A stretch of 64,000 bases of DNA from Bacillus_I endophytica_A (GTDB taxonomy: Bacteria > Bacillota > Bacilli > Bacillales > Bacillaceae_H), in assembly GCF_026790145.1 (NCBI RefSeq), contig NZ_JALAMS010000024.1, positions 3,693 to 67,692 of the forward strand, read 5' to 3'. The position numbers and the translations under genes were made by a program. The notes under the pieces were generated by a model. That model had not been told where the DNA came from and ran no database searches. It was given only the letters and a program-made list of their open reading frames with translations. Shown piece by piece: positions 16,625 to 25,678 of the stretch (its first letter is position 1; each line of letters opens with the position of its first letter).

Positions 16625-17508
16625 AGCGCTTCCTCCACTTCTTCTCGTGTTGGCATACCACCTTGTGCTCCAAACTTTGTAACAGATAAAGATGCAGCGC
16701 GGTTGGCAAATTGTAAACTTTCTTCAATGCTTTTTCCTTCTCCTAAGGCTACAGCTAGTGCTGCATTGAATGTATCTCCTGCCCCTGTCGTATCAACAGC
16801 TTCTACAGTATAGGATGGAACAAGGATTTCTTTCTCTCCGTCATAGTAACGAGCCCCTTGCTTTCCTTCTGTAATAAATACTTTGTTTGGATATTTTTTT
16901 AATGCTTCGTCTATACTTAAATTGTTAAATAACACTGCTGCTTCATGTTCATTTGGCGTAATATATGTGGCGCGGTTAATCACGTCTTGAGAAAGCGGAC
17001 GAGCTGGCGCCGGATTAAGAAGAAGTGGTATATTATACTCCTCACAAATTTCACTCACATATTCTACTGTTTCTTCTGGAATTTCTTGTTGAATGAGCAC
17101 AATTTTAGCTTTCTTAATCTCATCAATCACGCTTTTCACATATTCAGGTGTAATATAATCATTAGCTCCCTTTACAAAAACAATGCTATTATCGCCTTCT
17201 GCTAATACAATATGAGCCGTTCCGCTCCTCACACCTGTAACCGGTTTCACATTGGTTACACTAACATGATTTTCTTTAAAGTTAGCTAGTATTTCTTCTC
17301 CGTAATGGTCATCTCCTACACAGCCAATCATCTTTACGTTTGCTCCTAATCGAGCAGATGCAACCGCTTGGTTTGCCCCTTTTCCCCCTGGTACTGTTTC
17401 AAATGATTCTCCAAGAACGGTCTCTCCAGCCCCTGGTCGTATTGCAGATGTTACAACTAAGTCCATTGATGAACTTCCAATAACTACGATTTCACTCATT
17501 TCCCTCAA
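16621..17508 (-). CDS. rbsK: Ribokinase
   Basis: This PfkB-family kinase of about 295 residues shows the N-terminal GGKGANQAVASARLG signature, and the C-terminal VDTTGAGDTFNAAL motif with the catalytic Asp and anion hole. It phosphorylates ribose to ribose 5-phosphate. The frame opens with MREMSEIVVIGSS; the second Met (MSEIVV, 17499) is an equally good start. It overlaps the end of rbsR by about 8-17 bp. Confidence 0.95.
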   Translation of the reverse strand: MREMSEIVVIGSSSMDLVVTSAIRPGAGETVLGESFETVPGGKGANQAVASARLGANVKMIGCVGDDHYGEEILANFKENHVSVTNVKPVTGVRSGTAHIVLAEGDNSIVFVKGANDYITPEYVKSVIDEIKKAKIVLIQQEIPEETVEYVSEICEEYNIPLLLNPAPARPLSQDVINRATYITPNEHEAAVLFNNLSIDEALKKYPNKVFITEGKQGARYYDGEKEILVPSYTVEAVDTTGAGDTFNAALAVALGEGKSIEESLQFANRAASLSVTKFGAQGGMPTREEVEEAL

Positions 17509-18481
17509 CCTCTCTTGTCGTTTCTCGTTCTATAAATGTTACAGGCATTTCAACATGATTTTGCTCAACATATTCTTTTCTCATTAACTTGATTAAGAGA
17601 CGAGCAGCTTCTTTGCCCATTTCATAAGCAGGCTGTCTCATTGTTGATAATGACGGAAAAAGCAGGCTGCTCTGCGGAATATCATCAAACCCAATGATTT
17701 GAACCTCTTTCGGAATAAACTTCCCAAGACGAAGGGCTTCATGTAAAACTGCTGTTGCCACAATATCATTACTTGCAAGGACTCCATCTGTATCTGGGTA
17801 TGTTTCAAACAATTCTTTTGCCCATTTTTTAGCCTCTTCAAAAGCAAAGGATGTTGTTCCCATCACATAAAAATCAACATTTGATTCACTCAAGTATTCT
17901 AGCGCCCCTTGAAATCGATCTTGAGCAGGCTGGATATGAGCTGGGCCTTTTAGTAGCGTTATTCGTCTGCTCCCTCGTTTTACCATTTCCCTGGCTGCTG
18001 TTCTACCGCCTTCTCTTCCATCTCCATAAACTGATGGATAGTCTTTCGACGTTTGATCTAGAAACACAACTGGAATCGATAAATCTTTATAATTTGTATC
18101 ACTTCTATCATTGGTAGCTGAAATAATGCCAACTACGTTATTTTGAACAAATGTATGAATATAATCGAGTTCTTTTTCAGGCTGTTCATCACTATTTCCA
18201 AATAATAAGCGAAACCCTTCTTTTTGCATTTCATCTTCTACCCCTCGTGCTAGTTGTGGGAAGAATGGGTTTGTAATGTCTGGTAGCAATAAGCCGATCA
18301 GCTTTGACTTCTTTTTATAAAGGGAGCGGGCTACTTCATTTGGGCTATAATTGAGCTCTTCCATGGCAGCTGCTACTCGTTTTCTTGTATCTTCGTGAAC
18401 GTAGCCATTCTCATTCAGAACACGAGATACGGTTGCAACTGATACGCCTGCTTCTTTCGCTACATCTCGAATTGTTGCCAT
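17492..18481 (-). CDS. rbsR: LacI-family ribose operon repressor
   Basis: Start is the ATG at 18481 (MATIRDVAKEAGVSVATV) behind GGAGGGG; the open frame extends to 18532 without a ribosome site and across the operator. The 329-residue protein has a LacI helix-turn-helix with hinge helix SPNEVARSLYKKKS, then a ribose-binding-like effector domain (LLLPDITNPFFPQLARGVE, IIGFDDIPQSS). It should repress its own operon by binding the palindrome at 18501-18520. Confidence 0.93.
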   Translation of the reverse strand: MATIRDVAKEAGVSVATVSRVLNENGYVHEDTRKRVAAAMEELNYSPNEVARSLYKKKSKLIGLLLPDITNPFFPQLARGVEDEMQKEGFRLLFGNSDEQPEKELDYIHTFVQNNVVGIISATNDRSDTNYKDLSIPVVFLDQTSKDYPSVYGDGREGGRTAAREMVKRGSRRITLLKGPAHIQPAQDRFQGALEYLSESNVDFYVMGTTSFAFEEAKKWAKELFETYPDTDGVLASNDIVATAVLHEALRLGKFIPKEVQIIGFDDIPQSSLLFPSLSTMRQPAYEMGKEAARLLIKLMRKEYVEQNHVEMPVTFIERETTREVEGNE

Positions 18482-18500
18482 TTGCTCCCCTCCTTCAGGT

Positions 18501-18520
18501 TTGTGTAACCGTTTACACAA
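18501..18520. promoter_or_regulatory. RbsR operator and CcpA cre site
   Basis: TTGTGTAA-CCGT-TTACACAA is a 20-bp palindrome. Its inner 14 bp (18504-18517) fit the cre consensus TGWAANCGNTNWCA on the minus strand with no mismatch. LacI-family operators and cre sites share this form, so either RbsR, CcpA or both may bind. It overlaps the predicted transcript start of the rbs operon. Confidence 0.85.
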
Positions 18521-18522
18521 GT

Positions 18523-18551
18523 AGAATATCATGAACTTATGAATTATACAA
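18523..18551 (-). promoter_or_regulatory. Sigma-A promoter of the rbs operon
   Basis: Minus-strand TTGTAT and TATTCT are separated by 17 bp and end three bases before the operator palindrome. This is the geometry of a repressor blocking the start site. Confidence 0.6.
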
Positions 18552-18583
18552 GAATAAATTTATTTGTGTTATCAGGATAATAG

Positions 18584-18623
18584 AAAAAGGGCTCTCCAAA
18601 GTTCCTTGGACCTTGAAGAACCC
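18584..18623 (-). terminator. Rho-independent terminator behind the Gfo/Idh gene
   Basis: GGGTTCTTCAAGG pairs with its downstream partner ending GGAGAGCCC (with GT wobbles) and is followed by TTTTT on the minus strand. It separates the oxidoreductase cluster from the rbs operon. Confidence 0.75.
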
Positions 18624-18658
18624 TTCCTCATTCAGTTAAGTTATACTTTTTCCTCCAC

Positions 18659-19861
18659 TTAATTTACATCTAATAGTGGACGATCAGCAAAGTCTACCCA
18701 TACAGATCCTTTTTCTGCTGAGCGTACACAATTTTCAAGCCAGCGAATTCCGTCAATTCCAGCATCGATATCAGGATATACTAAACTTCTTAGTGTTTCT
18801 TCATCATTACGATTTTTCGCATCAATTGCTATTGCAAATTTCAAATATATATTTGCCCATGATTCTGATAATCCTTCTGTATGAAGAGCACCCAAACGCT
18901 CATCAGCATTGCACTGGTCATCAAGGTATGGCATCGCACGAATTAAAGTTTGAACTGGCTCTCCCTGTACTTCATAGCGTAGTTCTCCTGGCTTACTATC
19001 CCACCATTCTAGACTAGCTTTTGAACCGACAATTCGAATCCGATGTCCATCCATGCACCCCGCATTAACTGAAGAAGTCCAAAGTCGACCAACAGCTCCA
19101 TTTTCATAGTGCATTGAAACGAATGCATTGTCTTCTAATGGCGCTCTGCTGTTTATAAAGCTTTGTCGGTCACAAAGCAACTTTTTAACTTTCATATTCG
19201 GCATGATTAACTGAGACATATAATACGTGTGTGTCGATAGATCACCTAATACAAATGTTGGTCCTGCTATTTTAGGATCTACTCTCCACTTTTGGGCATC
19301 GCTAAATTTATCTGCATCTTCTGTTGAACTAAAACCGTGTGTATACTGAAGATCTACAATTCGAATATCACCGATTTTTCCTTGTTCAATCATAGCGCGC
19401 ATTTGAAGTAGCATTTGATTTCCAGAGAATCCATAAGTCACACCAACAATCTTCCCTTTTTGTTCAGCAAGACGTTTAATTTCTTCTCCTTCTTCTGATG
19501 TAAAGAATAATGGCTTCTCACAAATAACATGAAGGCCAGCTTCTAACGCTGCTTTTGTAATCTCATAATGCGTTCCGTTTGGTGTAGCAATTGATACAAC
19601 TTCTACACCATCTTCCAGTTTAGCCTCCTCAGCAAACATAGCTTGGTAGTTTGGATAACAGCGGGAATCTTCAACTCCAATATTTATCCCAAAATCTTTT
19701 CCACGTTCAGGATCAATATCAAAAGCTCCTGCCTTTAATGTAAAAGCGGTATTGTCACGCAAAGCCCCAAGACGATGTTTATATCCAACTTGTCCAAGTC
19801 TTCCTCCACCTACCATTCCCCAGCGTAAAGGTCTTGAAATCTTTCTTTCACCATTTAACAT
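18659..19861 (-). CDS. Gfo/Idh/MocA-family oxidoreductase
   Basis: Start is the ATG at 19861 (MLNGERKISRPLRWGMVGG) behind GAGGAG, giving 400 residues; the open frame reaches 19906. The N-terminal Rossmann fold has GMVGGGRLGQVG and the family motif ICEKPLFF with the catalytic-region Lys. The C-terminal domain has GDLSTHTYYMSQL with the conserved His. Family enzymes oxidise or reduce sugars and polyols such as inositols with NAD(P). It is the last gene of the cluster with a TIM-barrel isomerase, MFS porter and AraC regulator; the substrate is unknown. Confidence 0.86.
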   Translation of the reverse strand: MLNGERKISRPLRWGMVGGGRLGQVGYKHRLGALRDNTAFTLKAGAFDIDPERGKDFGINIGVEDSRCYPNYQAMFAEEAKLEDGVEVVSIATPNGTHYEITKAALEAGLHVICEKPLFFTSEEGEEIKRLAEQKGKIVGVTYGFSGNQMLLQMRAMIEQGKIGDIRIVDLQYTHGFSSTEDADKFSDAQKWRVDPKIAGPTFVLGDLSTHTYYMSQLIMPNMKVKKLLCDRQSFINSRAPLEDNAFVSMHYENGAVGRLWTSSVNAGCMDGHRIRIVGSKASLEWWDSKPGELRYEVQGEPVQTLIRAMPYLDDQCNADERLGALHTEGLSESWANIYLKFAIAIDAKNRNDEETLRSLVYPDIDAGIDGIRWLENCVRSAEKGSVWVDFADRPLLDVN

Positions 19862-20026
19862 ATTAAAAACTCCTCTCATTGTTGAGTTATTGAATGAAAT
19901 AAGCAAAACTGTCTATATGCAACTATAATTATAAGAATAATCTGATATTTTTCTTTAGATTATGAAGTCGACTTTTTGTCTTTTAAGGCCATTTTTTAGA
20001 CTTCCTCTTCTAACATAGCCCAGTAC

Positions 20027-20890
20027 CTAGACTTGATTTCTCCTTCTATATTCAGCAGGAGTGATGCTTGTCTCTTGTAAAAATACGCGGCAAAAATAAT
20101 GGACGGAAGTAAATCCACACTCATCTGCAATAGATTGTATAGAGCGACTTGTTGAGCGAATTTTCTTTGTTGCTTCTCTGATCCTTTCATGTCGTACATA
20201 GTAAGTGTAGGGAATCCCTACTGTCTCACTAAATAAACGTGACAAGTGGCGTGGAGAAACATGAAAGAAGCATGCTACATCATTTAGTGAAAGAGGTTGG
20301 TCCAAATTATCTTTGATAAACCTTTGAGCTTCTTCTACAATCTTTCTTCCTTTATCGTAAGAAGGCTTAGGGCGTTGATCATCTTCTGTTCCACAAAATA
20401 GAGATTGCAAAGACAATATAAGCGATACACCCAGAGTGTTTAAAATATCAGCCGAAGATGTTTGCTCAGCATGCTGCATTAACGACTTCCACAGCAAAAC
20501 GGTTGCATTATCCTCGCTATTTGGAATATAGATACTGTCTTCAATGGCTAATTTTTCAAAGAGAAGCTGCTGTTTTTCTGAGGTATTTTCCTTCTCTATT
20601 TCAAAGGCAACCCAAAAGAGAAATAAGTTATTTCCTTTATGAATTCTATGAAGTTGATGAGGACGTGAAAGAAAGAATGTTCCTTTCTCAAGAAGAAAAT
20701 CCTCATTATTCTCAGAATAAAGCCCAGTGCCATCTACAACATAGCAGATCTCAAAGAATGAATGCTTATGGATTGGAGTACCAGGATGTTTCCTGTCAGC
20801 TCCCCAATAGTGTACACGGATAGAAAGGTCCCGCCCGACACAACAACTGGCTCCACGTTGTAAAGTTCGAATAGTAGTTGCTAAACTCAT
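20027..20890 (-). CDS. AraC-family transcriptional regulator
   Basis: The 287-residue protein has an N-terminal cupin-type sensor (HKHSFFEICYVVDGTGLY, then FLSRPHQLHRI) and a C-terminal double helix-turn-helix from about residue 190 (LSLNDVACFFHVSPRHLSR, IQSIADECGFTSVHYF). It is typical of AraC activators that sense a sugar. It lies 56 bp downstream of the MFS gene and 165 bp upstream of the Gfo/Idh gene, so it is probably the local regulator. Confidence 0.88.
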   Translation of the reverse strand: MSLATTIRTLQRGASCCVGRDLSIRVHYWGADRKHPGTPIHKHSFFEICYVVDGTGLYSENNEDFLLEKGTFFLSRPHQLHRIHKGNNLFLFWVAFEIEKENTSEKQQLLFEKLAIEDSIYIPNSEDNATVLLWKSLMQHAEQTSSADILNTLGVSLILSLQSLFCGTEDDQRPKPSYDKGRKIVEEAQRFIKDNLDQPLSLNDVACFFHVSPRHLSRLFSETVGIPYTYYVRHERIREATKKIRSTSRSIQSIADECGFTSVHYFCRVFLQETSITPAEYRRRNQV

Positions 20891-20946
20891 TAAGCATCCT
20901 CCTTCAGTAAATCCATTTCTATTTTAAAACATATACGAGTGTAGAA

Positions 20947-22359
20947 TTAAAGCACTTCTTCAGAAGCCTCTTTTTGACTATATTTGTCCCCATGAGAACG
21001 AAATTGAGATTCCAGCCCTTCTAGTGTTTTACCTTTTGTTTCAGGTAAGAAGCCTTTTACAAATACGATTGCTATTACTCCTAGAGCTGTGAAAACGAAA
21101 AAGGTTGTTGATAAGCCGATTTTCTCAAGAAGTAGCGGAAATGTTAAGCCTATAAAGAAATTAGCGATCCACAAGCAGAAAACACTAATTCCCATTCCTA
21201 ATCCTCTTATACGTAAAGGAAAAATCTCAGCAAGCATAAGCCATGTTACTGGTGCAACAGCACCTTGCATAAAGGCAAGGAATGTTACTGTTAGTGATAG
21301 AACCACATAAGGAAGCATATCACTTCCAGCAAGTACATTAGAGAATATGCCAATAAGTAAAAGGGAAGTGGTAGTTCCAGCAAGACCAACTAAAAGCATT
21401 GGTCTGCGTCGTACTTTGCCAAGCAACCAAATCCCGATACATACCGTAATAACAGAAATTAAACCATTTGCGATATTGGCAATTAAAGCCGCTTCTGTTT
21501 CGAAGCCTGAATCCCTTAAAATTTGAGTACCGTAATACATAATCGAGTTAACGCCTGTAATCTGCTGAACAACCGCAATCCCAATTCCTAAAAATACAAT
21601 ACGTCGTATCCAAGGGATAGATAGATCCTTTAAAGAAGCCTGCTTTAGCTTACTGTCTTTTAAAACCGTCCCCTTAACTTCATCAAGCTCAATCTGAGCT
21701 TGATCTCTTGTACGAATCTTCTGGAGCACGGTTAAAGCTTCTTCATTTTTTCCTTTTGAAATAAGCCAACGTGGACTTTCAGGCATTCTTAACATACCGA
21801 TGAATAGAAATACAGCAGGTAAGGATGCGATGGCTAGCATATAGCGCCAAACGTTAACATCATCAGCCATCATGTTTCCTAATACAGCATTACAAGTGAA
21901 AGCTAATAGTTGTCCGCCTACGATCATCAACTCATTTTGTGTAACCATTCTTCCCCTTCGCTCTACAGGCGATACTTCTGCTAGATAAGTAGGAACTGTA
22001 ACAGATGCCCCTCCAACAGCAAGCCCTAATAGGAAACGAAAGATGACCATTACCGTTACATTAGGAGCAAATGTACATCCAAGCGTTCCAACAAAGAACA
22101 AAACAGCAAGATAGATAATGTTCTTTCGCCTTCCCATGTAATCAGATAGCCTACCCCCAATAATAGCTCCTATCGCAGCACCCAGAAGGAGCGAACTAGC
22201 GACAACTCCTTCTGTGAATGCATTAAGTCCAAGTGTTTCAGACATAAAAGGCAAAGCACCGTTAATAACTCCTGTATCATAACCAAAAAGAAGTCCTCCG
22301 AAGGTTGAAATAACAATAATAGTAGTTAAGAATGACTTTTGTTTCCTCTCTCCACCCAT
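20947..22359 (-). CDS. MFS sugar porter (IolT/AraE-like)
   Basis: The 470-residue protein has twelve membrane helices and every sugar-porter signature: GGLLFGYDTGVINGALPFM, RLSDYMGRRKNI, PESPRWLISKGK, QQITGVNSIMYYG and the terminal PETKGKTLEGLE. It imports a sugar or polyol by proton symport; the QQITGVN motif and neighbours fit inositol or a similar polyol, which is inference. It is the second gene of the cluster, 52 bp behind the TIM-barrel gene. Confidence 0.88.
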   Translation of the reverse strand: MGGERKQKSFLTTIIVISTFGGLLFGYDTGVINGALPFMSETLGLNAFTEGVVASSLLLGAAIGAIIGGRLSDYMGRRKNIIYLAVLFFVGTLGCTFAPNVTVMVIFRFLLGLAVGGASVTVPTYLAEVSPVERRGRMVTQNELMIVGGQLLAFTCNAVLGNMMADDVNVWRYMLAIASLPAVFLFIGMLRMPESPRWLISKGKNEEALTVLQKIRTRDQAQIELDEVKGTVLKDSKLKQASLKDLSIPWIRRIVFLGIGIAVVQQITGVNSIMYYGTQILRDSGFETEAALIANIANGLISVITVCIGIWLLGKVRRRPMLLVGLAGTTTSLLLIGIFSNVLAGSDMLPYVVLSLTVTFLAFMQGAVAPVTWLMLAEIFPLRIRGLGMGISVFCLWIANFFIGLTFPLLLEKIGLSTTFFVFTALGVIAIVFVKGFLPETKGKTLEGLESQFRSHGDKYSQKEASEEVL

Positions 22360-22411
22360 ATTGATCTCTCCTCTTAAAGTCTCTTGCTTTCTATGCCGAG
22401 CTCTATCAACC

Positions 22412-23383
22412 TTATATTGTTACGGAGACACTAGCTTTTGTTTCAAATTCTCTTGGTAACGTTTCTTTTAATATATCCATTGATTTTCTTACACCTGTGA
22501 TTGGTTCCATTGTTAAGTCTTCCATCTCTAAAACAATAGGTCCCTTATAGCCTGTCATTTTTACAACTGTGAAAAATTCTTTCCACCATGCACTATCATG
22601 GCCATACCCAAGTGCAACATAATTCCAAGAACGAGATGCAAAACTTTCCATTGGTTTTACATCAATTAATCCTTGCGCATCAACAATTCCTCGTTCTAAC
22701 CGAACATCCTTCGCATGGATATGATAGATAGCATCGCCTAATGTTCGAACTGTTGTTATAGGATCCCCACCCATCCAGAACAAGTGGCTAGGATCAAAGT
22801 TCATACCTACCATATTTCCTACTTCATTACGAAGCTTAAACATTGTTTCTGCATTGTGTACGAGGTTATATCCTAAGTTTTCAATTGCAATTTTTTTAAC
22901 TCCGTATCCTTCTGCCGATTTCACAGCTTTTTCCCAATACGGGAAGGCTACTTCATTCCATTGCCATTCAAGCATGTCAAAGTGCTGCGGTAAAATTGGA
23001 TGTGTAATCCAGTTTGGCGTTTTATCATCCGGACCTCCTCCAGGACAACCAGACATCATCACAACAGTCTCAACTCCTAAAAGTCCTGCAAGCTGAAACG
23101 TTTTTTCGACACCTACTTTATGCATTTCTCCCTCTTCTGATGGATTCAACTGATTTCCTGAGCAGTTGAGTGCTGCAATCTCAATCCCTCTTTTCTTTAA
23201 GGAATCCATAAACTGCTCTCTTTTGATAGCGCTTTCCAATAATTCATCAACATTAATATGTAGAGCCTTTGACCAGTTTCCACACCCAAGCTCTAATGAT
23301 TCTATTCCTAATTCTACACACTTATCTAGCATCTCTTCAAATGGCATATATCCTAAAATATCTGTTACTAATCCTGTTTTCAT
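22412..23383 (-). CDS. Sugar phosphate isomerase/epimerase, TIM-barrel fold
   Basis: The 323-residue protein matches the xylose-isomerase-like AP endonuclease 2 superfamily. Metal-ligand residues are visible in AIENLGYN (Glu), MNFDPSHLFWMGGDP (Asp, His), YHIHAKDV (His) and IVLEMEDLTMEP (Glu). Such enzymes isomerise, epimerise or dehydrate sugars and inosose. It is the first gene of the cluster and has a cre-like site about 30 bp upstream of its start. Confidence 0.85.
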   Translation of the reverse strand: MKTGLVTDILGYMPFEEMLDKCVELGIESLELGCGNWSKALHINVDELLESAIKREQFMDSLKKRGIEIAALNCSGNQLNPSEEGEMHKVGVEKTFQLAGLLGVETVVMMSGCPGGGPDDKTPNWITHPILPQHFDMLEWQWNEVAFPYWEKAVKSAEGYGVKKIAIENLGYNLVHNAETMFKLRNEVGNMVGMNFDPSHLFWMGGDPITTVRTLGDAIYHIHAKDVRLERGIVDAQGLIDVKPMESFASRSWNYVALGYGHDSAWWKEFFTVVKMTGYKGPIVLEMEDLTMEPITGVRKSMDILKETLPREFETKASVSVTI

Positions 23384-23412
23384 TCCCTATTCCCCCTTAA
23401 AAATTTAAATTG

Positions 23413-23426
23413 TGAAATCGTTATCA
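23413..23426 (-). promoter_or_regulatory. Candidate cre site upstream of the isomerase cluster
   Basis: Minus-strand TGATAACGATTTCA fits the cre consensus TGWAANCGNTNWCA with one mismatch. It lies 30-43 bp upstream of the first gene, so CcpA repression is plausible. Confidence 0.5.
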
Positions 23427-23593
23427 TTTGAACGTAAGGATAAATGACTGTTTCTATAAATTATTATAAAACAACACGGCGGAAAAAGTATTTGTACAAT
23501 AAAGCCTTTATATTGTACTTTAAGGACTTTTTTATTTAATGACGAGTCGTTTGAAATAGAATCTATATCGATAAAAACCTAAATTTAAAAGTA

Positions 23594-23639
23594 GAAAAAA
23601 GAGGCTTTCCAAAAGTTCAAGGAACTTATAGATAACCTC
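23594..23639 (-). terminator. Terminator of the phn operon
   Basis: GAGG/CCTC and AGTTC/GAACT helices form an imperfect long stem, followed by TTTTTT on the minus strand, about 115 bp behind the phnX stop codon. Confidence 0.65.
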
Positions 23640-23753
23640 TCAATCTACATTCTCTTATTGCTGCTCTCTTTTATCACCTATCAATATTAAAAACGAAATA
23701 TCTCAAATTCTAAGAATCATAGGGCTCAAATTATCTACCAAGCTCTTTCTTTT

Positions 23754-24572
23754 TTATCTATGCTCTATTACCAATTGATCTTTAGATAATATTCCATTAA
23801 TCTTATCAATTAATAATGGAAGGTCTTTTATCGTTTCTATCGTAAAATCGGCTCCGTTATCAAGAAATGATTGTCTTGTTTGGTTAATAGCTATCTCTTT
23901 ATCATCAGGAGACAAAGCATTAAATTCATTTTGAGATAACCCCATTTCTGAGCTACCAACAATTACACCAACTGCCCATACTCCTGCCTGGATTCCTTCT
24001 TTTATATCTGAAATTGTATCTCCAACTTTTATTACATGACGAACGGATGAAATTTTTAATTTTTCCATGTTTCTAAAAATCATATATGGATAAGGTCTTC
24101 CATAGGAGTTTGTTTCATCAGCTGTAATATAAAAGTCAGGTTCATATCCTTTTTTTAAGGCATTAGGTACAACTACATCCATCATTTTGTTTGTATATCC
24201 AGTAGTTGAACCCAACTTTAGCCCTTTTTCTCTTAGCACATTTACGACATTCACTACTTCTGGAATTGGATCTGTATATTGGGATAAGGATTGAAGTAAT
24301 GCAGGCTCAAACTCCTCATATAAATTCTCTACATCCATTTCATTAAAAGCTCTTCCATAAAGCTCTTCCCAAAGCTTAGAGATTCTCGGCATGGACAGCA
24401 TAGTCCGTATATGATCAATCTTCAGCATTCCCATTGGCTTACGCGCTTCAGCTATTGTAACATCGATTCCAGCTTGCTTGAAAATATCTACAAATACATT
24501 TACTGGTGCAAAGCATCCAAAATCTACAGTCGTTCCTGCCCAATCAAAAATAACACCTTCTATTTTACTCAT
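23754..24572 (-). CDS. phnX: Phosphonoacetaldehyde hydrolase
   Basis: This 272-residue HAD-superfamily enzyme carries the PhnX nucleophile motif DWAGTTVDFG (Asp and the Gly-Thr-Thr loop), the cap-domain Lys in MLKIDHIR that forms the Schiff base, and the motif III/IV region VIKVGDTISDIKEG. It cleaves phosphonoacetaldehyde into acetaldehyde and phosphate. Its ATG overlaps the phnW stop codon by one base, so the two steps of 2-aminoethylphosphonate breakdown are translationally coupled. Confidence 0.93.
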   Translation of the reverse strand: MSKIEGVIFDWAGTTVDFGCFAPVNVFVDIFKQAGIDVTIAEARKPMGMLKIDHIRTMLSMPRISKLWEELYGRAFNEMDVENLYEEFEPALLQSLSQYTDPIPEVVNVVNVLREKGLKLGSTTGYTNKMMDVVVPNALKKGYEPDFYITADETNSYGRPYPYMIFRNMEKLKISSVRHVIKVGDTISDIKEGIQAGVWAVGVIVGSSEMGLSQNEFNALSPDDKEIAINQTRQSFLDNGADFTIETIKDLPLLIDKINGILSKDQLVIEHR

Positions 24573-25663
24573 TACGCCTTCACTCCCATGAATTCATTTA
24601 TAATATTACATAGCTTATTTATATCCTCCTCATAAACTTCACCAATGTTACCAATTCTAAATGTATCTATGTCTGTTAACTTGCCCGGGTAAATGACAAA
24701 TCCTCTTTCCTTCATGTATCTATAAAAAGGTTCAAAACTAAAGTGTTCGTTTGGATATAAGAATGAGGTAATAATAGGAGACTGCTTTTCTTCCCCAATG
24801 TACGATTCAAATCCCATCTCCTTCATTCTTTTACAAAGAAGCTTATTATTGTTGACATATCGATTATAACGTGCAGAAATGCCACCTTCTTCCCTGAGCT
24901 CATCTATGGCCTTAGAGAAGGCTGCCACAACATGAGTAGGGGAAGTAAATCTCCATTTTCCATCCTTATTCATTTCTCTCCATTGATCATATAAATCTAG
25001 CGATAAACTCCTAGAATTCCCCTCACAAACTTCTAAACTCTCAATCTTAGCTATCACAAATCCAAACCCTGGAACTCCTTGAATACATTTATTTGCACTA
25101 CTGATCAAAAAGTCAATGCCTAATGCAGGAACATTAATATCCATACCTCCAAAGCTACTCATAGCATCAATAATAAGCTTTTTATTAAAATCTTTTGCCA
25201 CACGTGAAATCATCTCAATTGGATTTAAAATGCCAGTTGTTGTTTCACAATGAACCATGACAATATGAGTGAAGCTCTTATCTTCTTCCAGTAGGTTTCT
25301 AATTTTCTGCTCATCTGGATGTTCATTATATTTCGTTGCCAATTCCACAAAATTCAGCCCTAGGTATGTTGCCATTTTGACAATACGCTCCCCATACGCT
25401 CCATTCGTAATGATTAGTACCTTGTCCTGTTTCGTTAATGCCGTTGTCATAACGGATTCTACTGTGAAAGAGCCGCTCCCTTGCATTAATACAACCGTAT
25501 AGTGTTCACTTGTTGCATGAGCTAACTCCAAAAGTTCTCTTCTAATTTTTTGAGTGATAATCTTGTAATCATCATCCCAAGTACAACGATCAAAAAGCAT
25601 CTCTTTTTTCACGTTTTCTGTTGTTGTCAACGGTCCCGGAGTTAAAAGTTTATATTGTTTCAT
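24572..25663 (-). CDS. phnW: 2-aminoethylphosphonate-pyruvate transaminase
   Basis: The 363-residue class V aminotransferase begins MKQYKLLTPGPLTTTENVK as in PhnW. It carries the PLP Lys in ISSANKCIQGVPGFGFVIA and the Asp of IIDAMSSFGG. It converts 2-aminoethylphosphonate and pyruvate to phosphonoacetaldehyde and alanine. It lies 15 bp behind the substrate-binding protein gene. Confidence 0.94.
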   Translation of the reverse strand: MKQYKLLTPGPLTTTENVKKEMLFDRCTWDDDYKIITQKIRRELLELAHATSEHYTVVLMQGSGSFTVESVMTTALTKQDKVLIITNGAYGERIVKMATYLGLNFVELATKYNEHPDEQKIRNLLEEDKSFTHIVMVHCETTTGILNPIEMISRVAKDFNKKLIIDAMSSFGGMDINVPALGIDFLISSANKCIQGVPGFGFVIAKIESLEVCEGNSRSLSLDLYDQWREMNKDGKWRFTSPTHVVAAFSKAIDELREEGGISARYNRYVNNNKLLCKRMKEMGFESYIGEEKQSPIITSFLYPNEHFSFEPFYRYMKERGFVIYPGKLTDIDTFRIGNIGEVYEEDINKLCNIINEFMGVKA

Positions 25664-25678
25664 AATACTCGTCCCCTT

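Larger units (their letters stand above)
23384..23753. other. Gap between the isomerase cluster and phnX
   Basis: No gene is seen in these 370 bases. They hold the cre-like site, a perfect inverted repeat GTACAATA (23494-23501) / TATTGTAC (23511-23518) that could be the AraC regulator's or another operator, and the phn operon terminator. Confidence 0.6.
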
